From positions 1-56,608 of the forward strand of contig CALHLW010000187.1 in NCBI GenBank assembly GCA_938034615.1: a stretch of 56,608 nt of DNA, in the 5' to 3' direction. The stretch comes from an uncultured Neomegalonema sp. Lineage in GTDB: Bacteria; Pseudomonadota; Alphaproteobacteria; Rhodobacterales; Rhodobacteraceae. Both the position numbers and the translations under genes were made by a program. Shown here in pieces: positions 43,246-53,596 of the stretch (positions are counted from its first letter, which is position 1; each line of letters opens with the position of its first letter). The notes beneath the pieces were generated by a model. That model worked only from the letters and a program-made list of their open reading frames with translations, was not told the DNA's origin and made no database searches.

Positions 43246-43731
43246 TTGATTTATAATGGCACAGTTTCTCAAGGCTACGGAGGCATCGTGCCGATTGAAC
43301 TGCATACGGATGTCGTGATGGCGGGTTATCTGGCCCTGTGCATCCTGCTGGCCGTCATCGTCCACTCCTTCCGGATTTTCGACCGGCGGGCGCTTGCGGC
43401 GGAACTCGATGATGATTTGCAACCGCTCTCGTTCTTCGAACGACCCGACAGAGGCTTGCTGATCCTGCTGTTCGGCGTAGTTGCTTTGGCGACATCTGCA
43501 TATCTAGGCTGGCGGCTTCCGGCGGAGATACAGCGATTCATGGCGGATAGCGAGGTGCTGGCTCTCGGTTCGGATATCGCCAGCGGGCCGCTGGCGCGGG
43601 CGGCGCAGGTGGTGGGGGCGTGCAGCTTTCTGCTGATCGCGCTGCGCCTGATGCGGCTGTCGCTGATCTTCACCTTCGCGATCACGATGATGGCATTAGC
43701 CGTTGCGGCCTACACGTACGTCTTCGGGTAG
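43246..43731 (+). CDS. Hypothetical membrane protein
   Basis: Three to four hydrophobic segments (YLALCILLAVIVHSF, LLILLFGVVALATSAYLGW, LSLIFTFAITMMALAVAAYTYVFG); true start uncertain. Confidence 0.6.
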   Translation: MIYNGTVSQGYGGIVPIELHTDVVMAGYLALCILLAVIVHSFRIFDRRALAAELDDDLQPLSFFERPDRGLLILLFGVVALATSAYLGWRLPAEIQRFMADSEVLALGSDIASGPLARAAQVVGACSFLLIALRLMRLSLIFTFAITMMALAVAAYTYVFG

Positions 43732-44712
43732 GGGGGCGGGCAGGTCGAAGGTGAGTTCCTCGCGCAGGGCTTCGTCGCCCTTCGTGAAAAAGCTGATCCG
43801 GGCGCGGTATTCGCCCGGTGGCCAGTATGTGAGGCCCATATCCGAGGGTTCGACGCCGATATTGGCGAGGTAGACGGTCTCGTCTTCGGTGATCTCGAAT
43901 AATTCGCTGGCAAAGGGGCGGCCGTCGGGGCCGAAAGCCATGAGCCGCGCCGAGTCGCCCGCGCGCACGCCGAGCAGATGCAGCCAGATATAGACGGGGG
44001 CAGTCGCGCCTTCGGGCGCAGTCAAAATCGCGTGGTCCTGCTTCACGATTTCGAGCGATGGAAAGACCTTGGTGACGCCGAATCCGAAGAGGGCAGTGGG
44101 CGTATAGGTCAGGCCGGTCGATGCGCTCCAGAGCGGCTGCGCCGAGGCGGCGTCGCATCCAGTCGGGCTGACGCCCGTGAAAGGGTTCACGACGGCTGCG
44201 AAGCGGCGAATCGCGTAGTGCAGATGCGGGAAATCGGTGCCGCCGGAGGAGCCAACCTCGCCGAGCGGATCACCCGTGGCGACGCTCTGGCCGCGTGAGA
44301 CCCGGACGCTGCCTTGGGCGAGGTGGCAGTATTGGGAGACCCAACCTGCGCCGTGATCGATCATCACAGCATTGCCGCATCCGAACGGATCGTCTTGCGC
44401 GCCCGAGAATCGATGGTCGGGCTGGTCGTTGATGGTGCTTACGACGACACCGGGCGCCGTGGCCAGAGCGTTGTAACCCTTGTCGATCTCGGCCCGGTTT
44501 CGCAGGCGAAAATCTGTGCCCTGGTGATTATCGTAGGCGAGCGGACCACATTCGAAATCCTTCGCGCCAATGCCCGGCTCCGCATCAACATAGTTCTGGA
44601 TCATGCAGGTCTTGCCGATCTCGCAATCGAGTGGCATCCCGAGTTCAATAGCACTGGCGGGAAGGGCGAAAGCGGCCACGCTCAACGCAGCCGCTGTCAG
44701 GATCGTTCGCAT
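43696..44712 (-). CDS. M23-family (LytM-like) peptidase, secreted
   Basis: Signal peptide; HQGTDFRL, GCGNAVMIDHGAGWVSQYCHLAQGSVRVSRGQSVATGDPLGEVGSSGGTDFPHLHYAI. Confidence 0.92.
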   Translation of the reverse strand: MRTILTAAALSVAAFALPASAIELGMPLDCEIGKTCMIQNYVDAEPGIGAKDFECGPLAYDNHQGTDFRLRNRAEIDKGYNALATAPGVVVSTINDQPDHRFSGAQDDPFGCGNAVMIDHGAGWVSQYCHLAQGSVRVSRGQSVATGDPLGEVGSSGGTDFPHLHYAIRRFAAVVNPFTGVSPTGCDAASAQPLWSASTGLTYTPTALFGFGVTKVFPSLEIVKQDHAILTAPEGATAPVYIWLHLLGVRAGDSARLMAFGPDGRPFASELFEITEDETVYLANIGVEPSDMGLTYWPPGEYRARISFFTKGDEALREELTFDLPAPLPEDVRVGRNG

Positions 44713-44761
44713 CGCAGGTTCTCCGTTCGAGATCGGTGAGACCCGTTGTCGAAAACTACGG

Positions 44762-47098
44762 TTAGCTTGCCGTTAACAAGGGCGTTTTCTTTCCGCCAAT
44801 GCGCGGAGGATCGGGGGGCAGGATTTGAAGATCGAGCTTGCCCTTCTTGATCCCGACGCGCACGACGCCGCCTTTGGACAGTTTGCCGAACAGCAACTCT
44901 TCGGCCAGCGGCTTCTTGATGTGCTGCTGGATCACGCGGGAAAGCGGGCGAGCACCCATCTTCTCGTCGTAGCCTTTCTTGGCGAGCCATGACGCTGCCG
45001 CCGGGGTCAGTTCGAAGCTGACATTGCGGTCGGAAAGCTGACCCTCGAGTTGAAGGACGAACTTCTCGACCACCTTCACCACGATCTCGGGCGAGAGTGG
45101 GGCGAAGGCGATGGTCGCGTCGAGCCGGTTGCGGAATTCGGGCGTGAACAGCTTTTCTACCGCTTCCTCGTCTTCCCCCTCGCGCCGGTCGCGACCGAAA
45201 CCGATGGGCGCGCGCGAGGCATCGGCGGCCCCGGCATTCGAGGTCATTATGAGGATGACGTTGCGGAAATCGGTCTTCTTGCCGCTGTGATCGGTCAGCT
45301 TGCCGTGGTCCATCACCTGAAGGAGAATGTTGAACACGTCCGGGTGGGCCTTTTCGATCTCATCGAGCAGCAGCACGCAATGCGGATGCTGGTCGACGCC
45401 ATCGGTCAGGAGACCGCCCTGATCGAAACCGACATAGCCGGGAGGCGCACCGATCAGGCGGCTGACCGAGTGTTTCTCCATGTATTCCGACATATCGAAG
45501 CGCAGCATTTCGACGCCGAGGGTATCGGCAAGCTGGTTTGCCACCTCGGTCTTGCCGACGCCGGTGGGGCCGGTGAAGACGTAGCAACCGATGGGCTTCT
45601 CCGGCTCGCGCAGGCCCGCACGGGCCAGTTTGATCGCACCGGAGAGTGCCTCGATGGCGGCATCCTGCCCGAAGACGACGCGCTTGAGGGCGGTTTCGAG
45701 ATCGCGCAGGACTTCCTGATCGTCGCGTGACACGGATTTGGCCGGTATGCGGGCGATCTTGGCGACGACGGCTTCGATTTCCTTGGCGGTCATGGTCTTG
45801 CGGCGTTTCGACTCAGGCACGAGCATCTGGGCCGCACCAACCTCGTCGATCACGTCGATGGCTTTGTCGGGGAGCTTGCGGTCATGGATGTAGCGTGCCG
45901 ACAACTCGACCGCCGATTTGATCGCGTCAGACGTGTATTTCACGCCATGATGTTCCTCGAAATAGGGCTTGATGCCCTTGAGGATCTTGATCGCGTCTTC
46001 GACCGAGGGTTCCGTCACATCGATTTTCTGGAAGCGCCGCGAGAGGGCGCGGTCCTTCTCGAAATGCTGGCGATATTCCTTGTAGGTCGTCGAACCCATG
46101 CAGCGCAGCTTGCCCGACTGAAGGGCGGGTTTCAGGAGGTTTGAGGCATCCATGGCCCCGCCCGACGTGGCACCCGCACCGATGACGGTATGAATCTCGT
46201 CGATGAAGAGAATCGCGTCCTCATGTTCTTCGAGTTCGTTGATGACGGCCTTCAGCCGTTCCTCGAAATCGCCGCGATAGCGGGTTCCAGCCAACAGCGC
46301 GCCCATATCGAGCGAGAAGATGGTCGATCCGAGCAGGACTTCGGGAGTCTCGCCCTCGGTGATCTTGCGAGCCAGACCTTCGGCAATGGCCGTCTTGCCG
46401 ACGCCGGGATCGCCGACCAGAAGCGGGTTATTCTTGCGACGGCGACAGAGAACCTGAATGCAACGATCAACCTCATGCGAGCGCCCGATCAGGGGATCGA
46501 CATCGCCCTCTTCGGCCTTTTCGTTGAGATTGACACAGAACTTGTCGAGGGCGCTTTCGGATTTTCCGGCACCTTCGCTGGCTACAGTGTTCTCATCATC
46601 CGCGATGCTCTCGTCGGCATCGGAGCCGAGAACGGGACGCGACTCGTTCATGGCCGGATCTTTCGCGACACCATGGGCGATGAAATTCTTGGCGTCGTAG
46701 CGGCTCATGTCCTGTTCTTGCAGAAAGTAGACGGCATAGCTCTCCCGCTCGTGGAAGATCGCAACAAGGATATTCGCCCCCGTCACCTCCGAGCGACCGG
46801 AAGATTGCACATGGGCTGCCGCGCGCTGGATGACGCGATGGAAGCCGGTCGTTGGCGTGGCTTCGGTACCCTCGGCATCAGAGACGAGATTCGTAAGCTG
46901 CTCGTCCACATAGGCGGTCAGCGCGCCGCGCAGCTCCTCCAGATCGACGCCACAGGCGCGCATCACCTGCGCGGCGTCGGGTTCATCGACAAGCGCGAGG
47001 AGGAGATGCTCGAGCGTTGCGAGTTCGTGTTTTCGTTCGTTGGCCCCCGCAAGTGCGCGGTGGAGGGCCTCTTCGAGTGATTTCGTGAATGATGGCAC
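44762..47098 (-). CDS. clpA: ATP-dependent Clp protease ATP-binding subunit ClpA
   Basis: Clp N domain ([30 protein letters not shown]), two AAA modules [10 protein letters not shown] and [10 protein letters not shown]; start reassigned to GTG 47098. Confidence 0.97.
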   Translation of the reverse strand: MPSFTKSLEEALHRALAGANERKHELATLEHLLLALVDEPDAAQVMRACGVDLEELRGALTAYVDEQLTNLVSDAEGTEATPTTGFHRVIQRAAAHVQSSGRSEVTGANILVAIFHERESYAVYFLQEQDMSRYDAKNFIAHGVAKDPAMNESRPVLGSDADESIADDENTVASEGAGKSESALDKFCVNLNEKAEEGDVDPLIGRSHEVDRCIQVLCRRRKNNPLLVGDPGVGKTAIAEGLARKITEGETPEVLLGSTIFSLDMGALLAGTRYRGDFEERLKAVINELEEHEDAILFIDEIHTVIGAGATSGGAMDASNLLKPALQSGKLRCMGSTTYKEYRQHFEKDRALSRRFQKIDVTEPSVEDAIKILKGIKPYFEEHHGVKYTSDAIKSAVELSARYIHDRKLPDKAIDVIDEVGAAQMLVPESKRRKTMTAKEIEAVVAKIARIPAKSVSRDDQEVLRDLETALKRVVFGQDAAIEALSGAIKLARAGLREPEKPIGCYVFTGPTGVGKTEVANQLADTLGVEMLRFDMSEYMEKHSVSRLIGAPPGYVGFDQGGLLTDGVDQHPHCVLLLDEIEKAHPDVFNILLQVMDHGKLTDHSGKKTDFRNVILIMTSNAGAADASRAPIGFGRDRREGEDEEAVEKLFTPEFRNRLDATIAFAPLSPEIVVKVVEKFVLQLEGQLSDRNVSFELTPAAASWLAKKGYDEKMGARPLSRVIQQHIKKPLAEELLFGKLSKGGVVRVGIKKGKLDLQILPPDPPRIGGKKTPLLTAS

Positions 47099-47351
47099 GG
47101 CCACTCTCCTCTTGTCGTGACAGAAACCGGACGGTTCCTGTGGCGCGATGGACCCATGGTCCACTGTCAGCCTTTCCCAAGTATCAACACGACATCCACG
47201 CTTCGTCACGCGGTTTTCGCCATGCCCCCGAATTTAAAGCCTTCGGTCTTTGGCTGAAACTTAAACACATTGAGGTCGAATTGAATCGGAGTTCTCATCA
47301 AGACGTATGTGAATTCCGATGCTTGTCGTTTCAATCTGACCTCAATGTGCG

Positions 47352-47669
47352 TCAATCCTTCTCCATGCGACACTGGAGCGGATGCTCGTTGCGTCGGGCG
47401 ATCTCCATGACGGCGGAGACTTTGGTTTCCGCGATCTCAAAGGTGAAGACTCCCACGACCGCCGCACCCTTCATGTGGACGGTCAGCATGATCTCGAAGG
47501 CTTTTTCGTGGTTGAGATGGAAGACCCGCTCTAGGACATGAACGACGAATTCCATCGGGGTGAAGTCATCGTTTAGGATGATGACCTTGTACATTGAGGG
47601 CCGCTTGGCCTTCGTGCGCGTCTGCGGTCTGGTGATGACGGATGTGTCCCGATCATCGTCCTGCGCCAT
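47352..47669 (-). CDS. clpS: ATP-dependent Clp protease adaptor ClpS
   Basis: [59 protein letters not shown]; start could be upstream at 47747. Confidence 0.95.
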   Translation of the reverse strand: MAQDDDRDTSVITRPQTRTKAKRPSMYKVIILNDDFTPMEFVVHVLERVFHLNHEKAFEIMLTVHMKGAAVVGVFTFEIAETKVSAVMEIARRNEHPLQCRMEKD

Positions 47670-47946
47670 CGACCTAAGAGGGACGGCCCGAGGGCCGAAG
47701 GGGTCTCGGGGGGAGGACAGGGTCGGGACTCGATCCATGGGCGTCAATTCCGTAGTTACCTTTGTCCCTGCAATATAGACCCCTGACCGTCAGTGTGAAG
47801 GACCGAGACGATGGAACACGGTCCAATGCGGATTAAAAAAGCTCTCGACAGCGTCAATCGGCATCTACCATGCATGGTGTTGGTTGTGTTATGCACAGGA
47901 TAATTAAAAACGCGACCAGATACGGAACGGATGGGCAAGGGTGACG

Positions 47947-49254
47947 ATGAGAATGGTGTCTCGAATGACGCGCCTGTTTTGGGTGCTGTGTCTGGTCTTG
48001 CCGGCGCTCGCATTTCACGCGACCGATGCCGCTGCAAATTCGAAATATGCGTCCATCGTGATCGATGCCAATACGGGGCAGGTTCTGCGTCAACGAAATG
48101 CGGATAAGCGCCTCTATCCAGCGTCACTGACCAAGATGATGACTCTCTACATGGCCTTCGACGCCATCGAAAGGGGGCGTTTCACACTCGACTCTCCGCT
48201 CACGGTATCGCGAGTTGCCTCAAACGAGCCAGCTTCCAAGCTGGGCTTGCGTCGGGGTAGCACGATCTTGATGCGCGATGCGCTTCAGGCCTGTGCGACG
48301 AAATCGGCGAATGATGCGGCAACCGTGCTGGCCGAAGCCCTCGGTGGGTCGAAGGCACAGTTCGCCAAGATGATGACGCGCAAGGCCCGGCAACTCGGAA
48401 TGCGACACACGACGTTCAGGAACCCGCATGGCCTGACGGCACGGGGTCAAAAATCGACGGCGCGCGACATGGCGATTCTCGGGCGTCGGCTGTTTTCGGA
48501 TTTCCCCGAACATTACGGCATGTTCGAGCGCAAACGCTTTAAATATGGTGGACGCAATTACCGCGCGACGAACAAATTGCTCGGCAAGTACAGGGGTGCG
48601 GACGGGATAAAGACCGGGTATACGCGCGCGTCCGGCTATAATTTGGTGGCATCCGCCGAGCGCGATGGGCGCCGGGTGATTGGGGTAATCTATGGCGGCA
48701 AGAGCAGCGCGAGCCGCAATCGGCACATGCGTCAGATCCTCGATGAAGGTTTCACGAAACTGCCGAAGCGACCGGCGATTCCGACTTGGGAAGGTTTCAG
48801 CGAGACACCGATCCCCCGTGCGAAGCCGCTGCGGGACAATGGATTCGTATCGGAACCTGTGGTCGTTGCTGCCGCTGCACCGGTCGAAGCACCGGCAGCA
48901 ATTTCCGCGATGCGGACTGACAGCGATCCATGGGTTGTGGCAAATGGTCTGTTGGCGCTTCAGCGGATGATCGTGCCGCAAGCCGAAGCCGCGCCTGCGC
49001 CGATGGGCGACTGGGCCGTGCAGATCGGGGCCTATCGCAATTTGCGTCAGGCCGAAGACATCCTGGAAAAGGCGAAGGCCTTGCAGTCCCCGCAGCTTTC
49101 CCGAGCCGCACCTGTGGTCAATCGCCGCAATGCAGGTGGGCGACCGATCTACCGCGCGCGGTTCCTGGGACTTGCGAAGGGGCAGGCGGAGAATGCGTGT
49201 CGCTCGCTGTCGCGCCGGGGGATTGCCTGCTTTGCAGTTAAAGGCAGCAGCTAG
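47947..49254 (+). CDS. D-alanyl-D-alanine carboxypeptidase with C-terminal SPOR domain
   Basis: YPASLTKMMTLY (SxxK), SANDAATVLAE (SxN), DGIKTGYT (KTG); C-terminal GDWAVQIGAYRNLRQAEDIL...RARFLGLAKGQAENACRSLSRRGIACF = SPOR. Confidence 0.95.
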   Translation: MRMVSRMTRLFWVLCLVLPALAFHATDAAANSKYASIVIDANTGQVLRQRNADKRLYPASLTKMMTLYMAFDAIERGRFTLDSPLTVSRVASNEPASKLGLRRGSTILMRDALQACATKSANDAATVLAEALGGSKAQFAKMMTRKARQLGMRHTTFRNPHGLTARGQKSTARDMAILGRRLFSDFPEHYGMFERKRFKYGGRNYRATNKLLGKYRGADGIKTGYTRASGYNLVASAERDGRRVIGVIYGGKSSASRNRHMRQILDEGFTKLPKRPAIPTWEGFSETPIPRAKPLRDNGFVSEPVVVAAAAPVEAPAAISAMRTDSDPWVVANGLLALQRMIVPQAEAAPAPMGDWAVQIGAYRNLRQAEDILEKAKALQSPQLSRAAPVVNRRNAGGRPIYRARFLGLAKGQAENACRSLSRRGIACFAVKGSS

Positions 49255-49366
49255 ATTTATGGCTGGCTAACTACAGGCGCGTTGACCGGAGGCGTCACGA
49301 CGCCGAATCTGCTTTTAAACATCCTTCAGGACGGGACTGCGTTTTCTCAGGGAGAGGACGAGTCTG

Positions 49367-50182
49367 TCACGAACTTGTGAGTTCGGGGATCTGCAATGTC
49401 GCGATCATCTCGCGCATTTCCTGACGCGCGGCGACGTGGGACATATCCATCTTCGCGCCGGATTCGCGCAAGTCGAGCAGGGTCAGGCCCGAAAGGAACA
49501 GTTCACGAAAGATCGGGCGTTCGCTCAATCCCTGTGACACGCGAAAGCCGATGCGGCGGGAGAGTTGCTGAAGCATCTCACCAACCCGGCGCTTGTTGCG
49601 CGTGTCTTCGAGGGGCGTGCGGTTGCGCACGACGACCCAGTCGAGATTTCCCATACCGACCTGTGCGCGCAGCTTGCGGGCCTCCCAGACCATCTCGGAA
49701 TAGATCGACGGACCGCTGATCGTCAGAGTCGAGGGATCGACCCGTGCGAGCAGGTCGAAATCCACAAAGCTGTCATTGATGGGGGTCACGAGTGTGTCGG
49801 CGGAGCTGTGGCCGAGGCGCGAGAGGTTGGAATAAGCACCGGGGCAATCGATCAGGATCGCGTCGCAATCGCGGCTGAGATCGGCAATGGCGGCATCGAA
49901 ACGCTCGCCCTCGATCCGCCATGCGGTTTCGCGGTCGGGATCGTTGCTCAATTCGATCTTGACGGTGCGGGGCAGCACGAGCTTCACGCCCTTGCGTTCA
50001 CACCAGCCTTGGCGGTTGTCGATGTAGCGAAAGAGACTCTGCTGGCGCAGATCGAGGTCGATGGCCCCCACCCGCATTCCGCGCCGCGCGAGAGCGACGA
50101 AGACATGCATGGCCGTCGTGGATTTTCCCGAGCCGCCCTTTTCGTTGCCGAAGACGATGATATGGGGCTTGCCGGGGCGCAT
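49367..50182 (-). CDS. mipZ: MipZ-like division-plane ParA-family ATPase
   Basis: PHIIVFGNEKGGSGKSTTAMHVFVALARRGMRVGAIDLDLRQQSLFRYIDNR. Confidence 0.93.
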   Translation of the reverse strand: MRPGKPHIIVFGNEKGGSGKSTTAMHVFVALARRGMRVGAIDLDLRQQSLFRYIDNRQGWCERKGVKLVLPRTVKIELSNDPDRETAWRIEGERFDAAIADLSRDCDAILIDCPGAYSNLSRLGHSSADTLVTPINDSFVDFDLLARVDPSTLTISGPSIYSEMVWEARKLRAQVGMGNLDWVVVRNRTPLEDTRNKRRVGEMLQQLSRRIGFRVSQGLSERPIFRELFLSGLTLLDLRESGAKMDMSHVAARQEMREMIATLQIPELTSS

Positions 50183-50198
50183 GATGGGGCTGGGTAAC

Positions 50199-50217
50199 TC
50201 GGCTTCTTAGAAGCCGA
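50199..50217 (-). promoter_or_regulatory. Perfect 8-bp hairpin whose 3-nt loop is the rpmE stop codon
   Basis: TCGGCTTC-TTA-GAAGCCGA, TTA 50207-50209 being the reverse-strand TAA. Confidence 0.6.
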
Positions 50218-50428
50218 AGCCCTTGAACTTTTCCTTGAACCGGGAAACGCGACCGCCGGTGTCGAGCAGGCGCTGCGTGCCGCCCGTCCATGCCGGGTGC
50301 GTCGTCGGATCGACGTCAAGTGCCAGCTCGTCGCCCTCGGCACCCCAGGTCGACCGCATCTGCACGATGTCGCCATTGGTCATGCGAACATTGATCGCGT
50401 GGTATTCAGGATGCAGGTCTTTTTTCAT
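50207..50428 (-). CDS. rpmE: 50S ribosomal protein L31
   Basis: [29 protein letters not shown]...[32 protein letters not shown]. Confidence 0.96.
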   Translation of the reverse strand: MKKDLHPEYHAINVRMTNGDIVQMRSTWGAEGDELALDVDPTTHPAWTGGTQRLLDTGGRVSRFKEKFKGFGF

Positions 50429-50620
50429 GGCTCGGGTCCGGATGACGGGTATTGCGTGGGAAGCGTTCTGCTGAGCGCGTTCTATAGCCATGGAAGCCGC
50501 ATCTTGCAAGCATCCTTGCGGTCCTTGAACCGGCCGTGGTCACACTACACGAAGCTCCGATGTTTTGCTGATCTGCGAGTGATCTTCTTCCAAGGCCTGA
50601 ATGCGTCTCGGCTGCCTGCT

Positions 50621-51271
50621 TCAAGAAGGTTTTCGAGGAGATCGAAGCCGGTTCGGAACCATGATCTTGCACACTATCCATGGTGCTTTCGCGGTGGTTT
50701 TTTGATGCCGAGTGCGATGACTGCGGTCTTGGAACTCCGAGCCATAGCGATGGCGGCCATGACTACCAGCATGCGACCCCGGCGAGCTTTTTCTAAAAGC
50801 ATCCTGCTCTTCAGGCGTCGCGGCTCCGGCATGGCGCGGTCGGGGTCTTTGAACCGTGTAGCCCACTGCTCTCAATGCTTCCCACCCTCGCTGGGGCGAG
50901 ACCTTCTCCACCCCCAGTTCCGAGGTGATGAAGGCCGCAGCCTTCTTCGACGACTACACCCCACCGTCATCCGGATCGCTCTTCAATCGCTCCGCGAGCC
51001 GTTCGAGAACCTCCGGCGTCAGCATCTTCGGCTTCGCTCCGTTGCCTCGGCGCAGATCGCCGAGCGACGAAGGGTCGACAGCATTGTAACGGGACAACAC
51101 TTTCTCGATCTACCGAAGCACGAACCCCGTCATCGCCGCCGTCTCCGCGATAGTCTTGCCTTGCGCAAGGTGCCAGATTGTCTGGTAATGCCGCGCCTCA
51201 GCACCGTCCGCGCTACCGCGCCAGCCAGACTGCAATTCTTCAGCGCTCAGATGATCTTTCACATGCGCCAT
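50621..51271 (-). pseudogene. IS630-like transposase N-terminal remnant with two in-frame amber stops
   Basis: MAHVKDHLSAEELQSGW...ARHYQTIWHLAQGKTIAETAAMTGFVLR*IEKVLSRYNAVDPSSLGDLRRGNGAKPKMLTPEVLERLAERLKSDPDDGGV*SSKKAAAFITSELGVEKVSPQRGWEALRAVGYTVQRPRPRHAGAATPEEQDAF; no DDE domain follows. Confidence 0.8.
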
Positions 51272-51440
51272 GCTCGCCTCCACGATTCATGGCGACCCAT
51301 CTAAAGTATCAAATTTCCAGCGGGAATTCTAACAACACTCAAGCCGAGTCGATCAGCCGGATTCCGTATGACACCCAAGGACTGTGGTCGATCACACGCC
51401 CGAAGGCGAACGTTCCAAGTCACTGAAACATAAAGAAATT

Positions 51441-51517
51441 TGGTAGCGGAGGAGGGACTCGAACCCCCGACACGCGGATTATGATTCCGCTGCTCTAACC
51501 AGCTGAGCTACTCCGCC
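51441..51517 (-). tRNA. tRNA-Met (anticodon CAT), elongator-like, CCA encoded
   Basis: GGCGGAGTAGCTCAGCTGGTTAGAGCAGCGGAATCATAATCCGCGTGTCGGGGGTTCGAGTCCCTCCTCCGCTACCA folds to a 77-nt cloverleaf; loop ATCATAA. Confidence 0.93.
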
Positions 51518-51661
51518 AAAAGCGTTTCGAACTCTATTCAACCTGAGTGAATTGGGATTCGCACACTCTTGGTTTGAATGCCGATGCATCCTGAGTTCGG
51601 TAACGCTTAACGGCGGTCGAAATAGCGGCGGGGGCGAGGGGCGTCAAGGGGGTTTCGGCAC

Positions 51662-52609
51662 TTACACCGCGTAGGTATCCGTGGCATTCACCAGTGCGCT
51701 CGCGATGCCCGGTTCGCTGACGGCGTGGCCCGCATTGGGGGCCAGCACCAGCTTCGATCCAGGCCACGCCCGGTGCAGCCGCCATGCCATCACGGGCGGC
51801 GTCACCACGTCGAAACGCCCCTGCACGATGGTACAGGGCAAATGCGTGATCCTCGGCAGGTCGCGCAGCAATTGCCCGTCCTCTTCCATGAACCCCGCAT
51901 TGATGAAATAATGCGCCTCGATCCGCGAGAAGGCGAGGGCGTAGTTATCATGCCCGAACGCCTGTATCCGCGCAGGGCTGGGGGCCATCGTCACCGTCGC
52001 CCCCTCCCAGCGCGACCATGCCCGCGCACAGGCTCGCTGCGCTGCCTCGTCATCGCCGAACAGCCGCTTGTGATAGGCCGCAACCATGTCGCCGCGCTCG
52101 TCCTCGGGGATCGGCGAGATGAACTGTTCCCACAATTCAGGATGGATGCGCGCGCAGCCGCCATTATGGAACCAGTCTATTTCTTCCTTCTGGATCAGGA
52201 AGATGCCGCGGAGCACCATCTCGGTCACGCGGTCGGGATGCGTCTGCGCATAGGCCAGCGCAAGTGTTGATCCCCATGATCCGCCGAACACCTGCCATTG
52301 CTCGACCCCGAAGGCGATGCGGATCGCCTCGATATCGGCCACCAGATCCCAGGTCGTATTCTCCTCGCAGCAGGCATTGGGGGTCGAGCGCCCGCATCCC
52401 CGCTGATCGAACAGGATGATCCGGTATTTCTTCGGGTTGAAGAACCGCCGCATCGCCGGGTTGCATCCCGCCCCCGGCCCGCCATGCAGCACGATGACGG
52501 GTTTGCCCTCAGGGTTACCGCATTCCTCGACATAGATTTCGTGCAGGTCGGAAACCTTGAGCCTGCGCCGGATATGCGGCTCAATGGTCGGATAGAGAGA
52601 GCGGTTCAT
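51662..52609 (-). CDS. pip: Proline iminopeptidase
   Basis: VIVLHGGPGAGCNPAMRRFFNPKKYRIILFDQRGCGRSTP, FGGSWGSTLALAYAQTHPDRV; start at 52609. Confidence 0.95.
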   Translation of the reverse strand: MNRSLYPTIEPHIRRRLKVSDLHEIYVEECGNPEGKPVIVLHGGPGAGCNPAMRRFFNPKKYRIILFDQRGCGRSTPNACCEENTTWDLVADIEAIRIAFGVEQWQVFGGSWGSTLALAYAQTHPDRVTEMVLRGIFLIQKEEIDWFHNGGCARIHPELWEQFISPIPEDERGDMVAAYHKRLFGDDEAAQRACARAWSRWEGATVTMAPSPARIQAFGHDNYALAFSRIEAHYFINAGFMEEDGQLLRDLPRITHLPCTIVQGRFDVVTPPVMAWRLHRAWPGSKLVLAPNAGHAVSEPGIASALVNATDTYAV

Positions 52610-52682
52610 GAGGATCGTCCTGGCGCGCGCGTCGCGATACATGGCGTTTGGCGCGGGCGCGCCCTATCTGGGGGTCAGAGGT

Positions 52683-53444
52683 ATGGCAGGAGTGACACGA
52701 ATGCAACCGACAGGCGGCACGGTCGATACCGGCGAGGTGGACAAATTCGCCGCCCTTGCCGAGACTTGGTGGGATGCGGATGGCCCCTTCCGCCCCCTGC
52801 ACCGAATGAATCCCGTCCGTCTCGACTGGCTGCGCGATCACCTCTGCGGTCAGTTCGGGCGAGACCCCAAGGCGCGCGATGCCTTTGCGGGGCTGCGCGT
52901 CCTCGATGTCGGGTGCGGCGGTGGCCTGCTGAGCGAGCCACTGGCCCGCATGGGCGCGACTGTCACCGGGATCGACGCGGCGGAGGAGGGCGTCCTCGCC
53001 GCCCGTGCCCATGCCGATACGATGGGGCTTGAGATCGACTACCGCGCCATGACGGCGGAAGACCTCGCCGCAAAAGGCGAACGGTTCAACGCCGTGCTGG
53101 CGCTGGAGATCGTCGAGCATGTCGCTGACCTCCCCGCCTTTGCCAAAGCCCTCGGCGCTCTGATCGAGCCGGACGGCCTCGTCGCCCTTTCCACCCTCAA
53201 CCGCACCGCCCGCAGCTACGCCCTCGCCATCGTCGGCGCGGAGTACGTCTTCGGTTGGCTCCCACGCGGCACCCATGACTGGAACCGCTTCCTCACCCCA
53301 CAGGAATTACTCGCGGTACTGGAGGAGGGCGGCCTTGACGTCGTGGACGAAGCGGGATTTTCGTACAATCCGTTGACGGATAGCTGGCGTCGCAGTGATG
53401 ATCTGTCGGTGAATTACGGTCTCGTCGCCATTCCGGCACCCTGA
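52683..53444 (+). CDS. ubiG: Bifunctional 2-polyprenyl-6-hydroxyphenol methylase/3-demethylubiquinol 3-O-methyltransferase
   Basis: VDKFAALAETWWDADGPFRPLHRMNPVRLDWL, LDVGCGGGLLSEPLARMGATVTGID. Confidence 0.95.
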   Translation: MAGVTRMQPTGGTVDTGEVDKFAALAETWWDADGPFRPLHRMNPVRLDWLRDHLCGQFGRDPKARDAFAGLRVLDVGCGGGLLSEPLARMGATVTGIDAAEEGVLAARAHADTMGLEIDYRAMTAEDLAAKGERFNAVLALEIVEHVADLPAFAKALGALIEPDGLVALSTLNRTARSYALAIVGAEYVFGWLPRGTHDWNRFLTPQELLAVLEEGGLDVVDEAGFSYNPLTDSWRRSDDLSVNYGLVAIPAP

Positions 53445-53596
53445 GACGCATCTGCAGAACACGAAAACCGCGCATTCCATTTTCTCCCCGAAGGTTATAT
53501 CGACGCATCGACCGTGCCCGTCACCCTTGCTAGAAGGGCGGGCGAGTCGGGGCGGGCATTGCTTGCCGCCCCCGAAAGACCGACGAGGAAGTGTTC

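Noticed and set aside
49291-49304. GGCGTC-AC-GACGCC after the DacA-SPOR gene as an intrinsic terminator
   Set aside because: Loop of 2 nt is too small for the full stem and the following T-run is weak; kept only as a note.
50621-51271. Programmed amber read-through or alternative code in the IS630-like ORF
   Set aside because: The DDE catalytic domain is missing and all neighbouring genes use the standard code, so pseudogenisation is the simpler reading.
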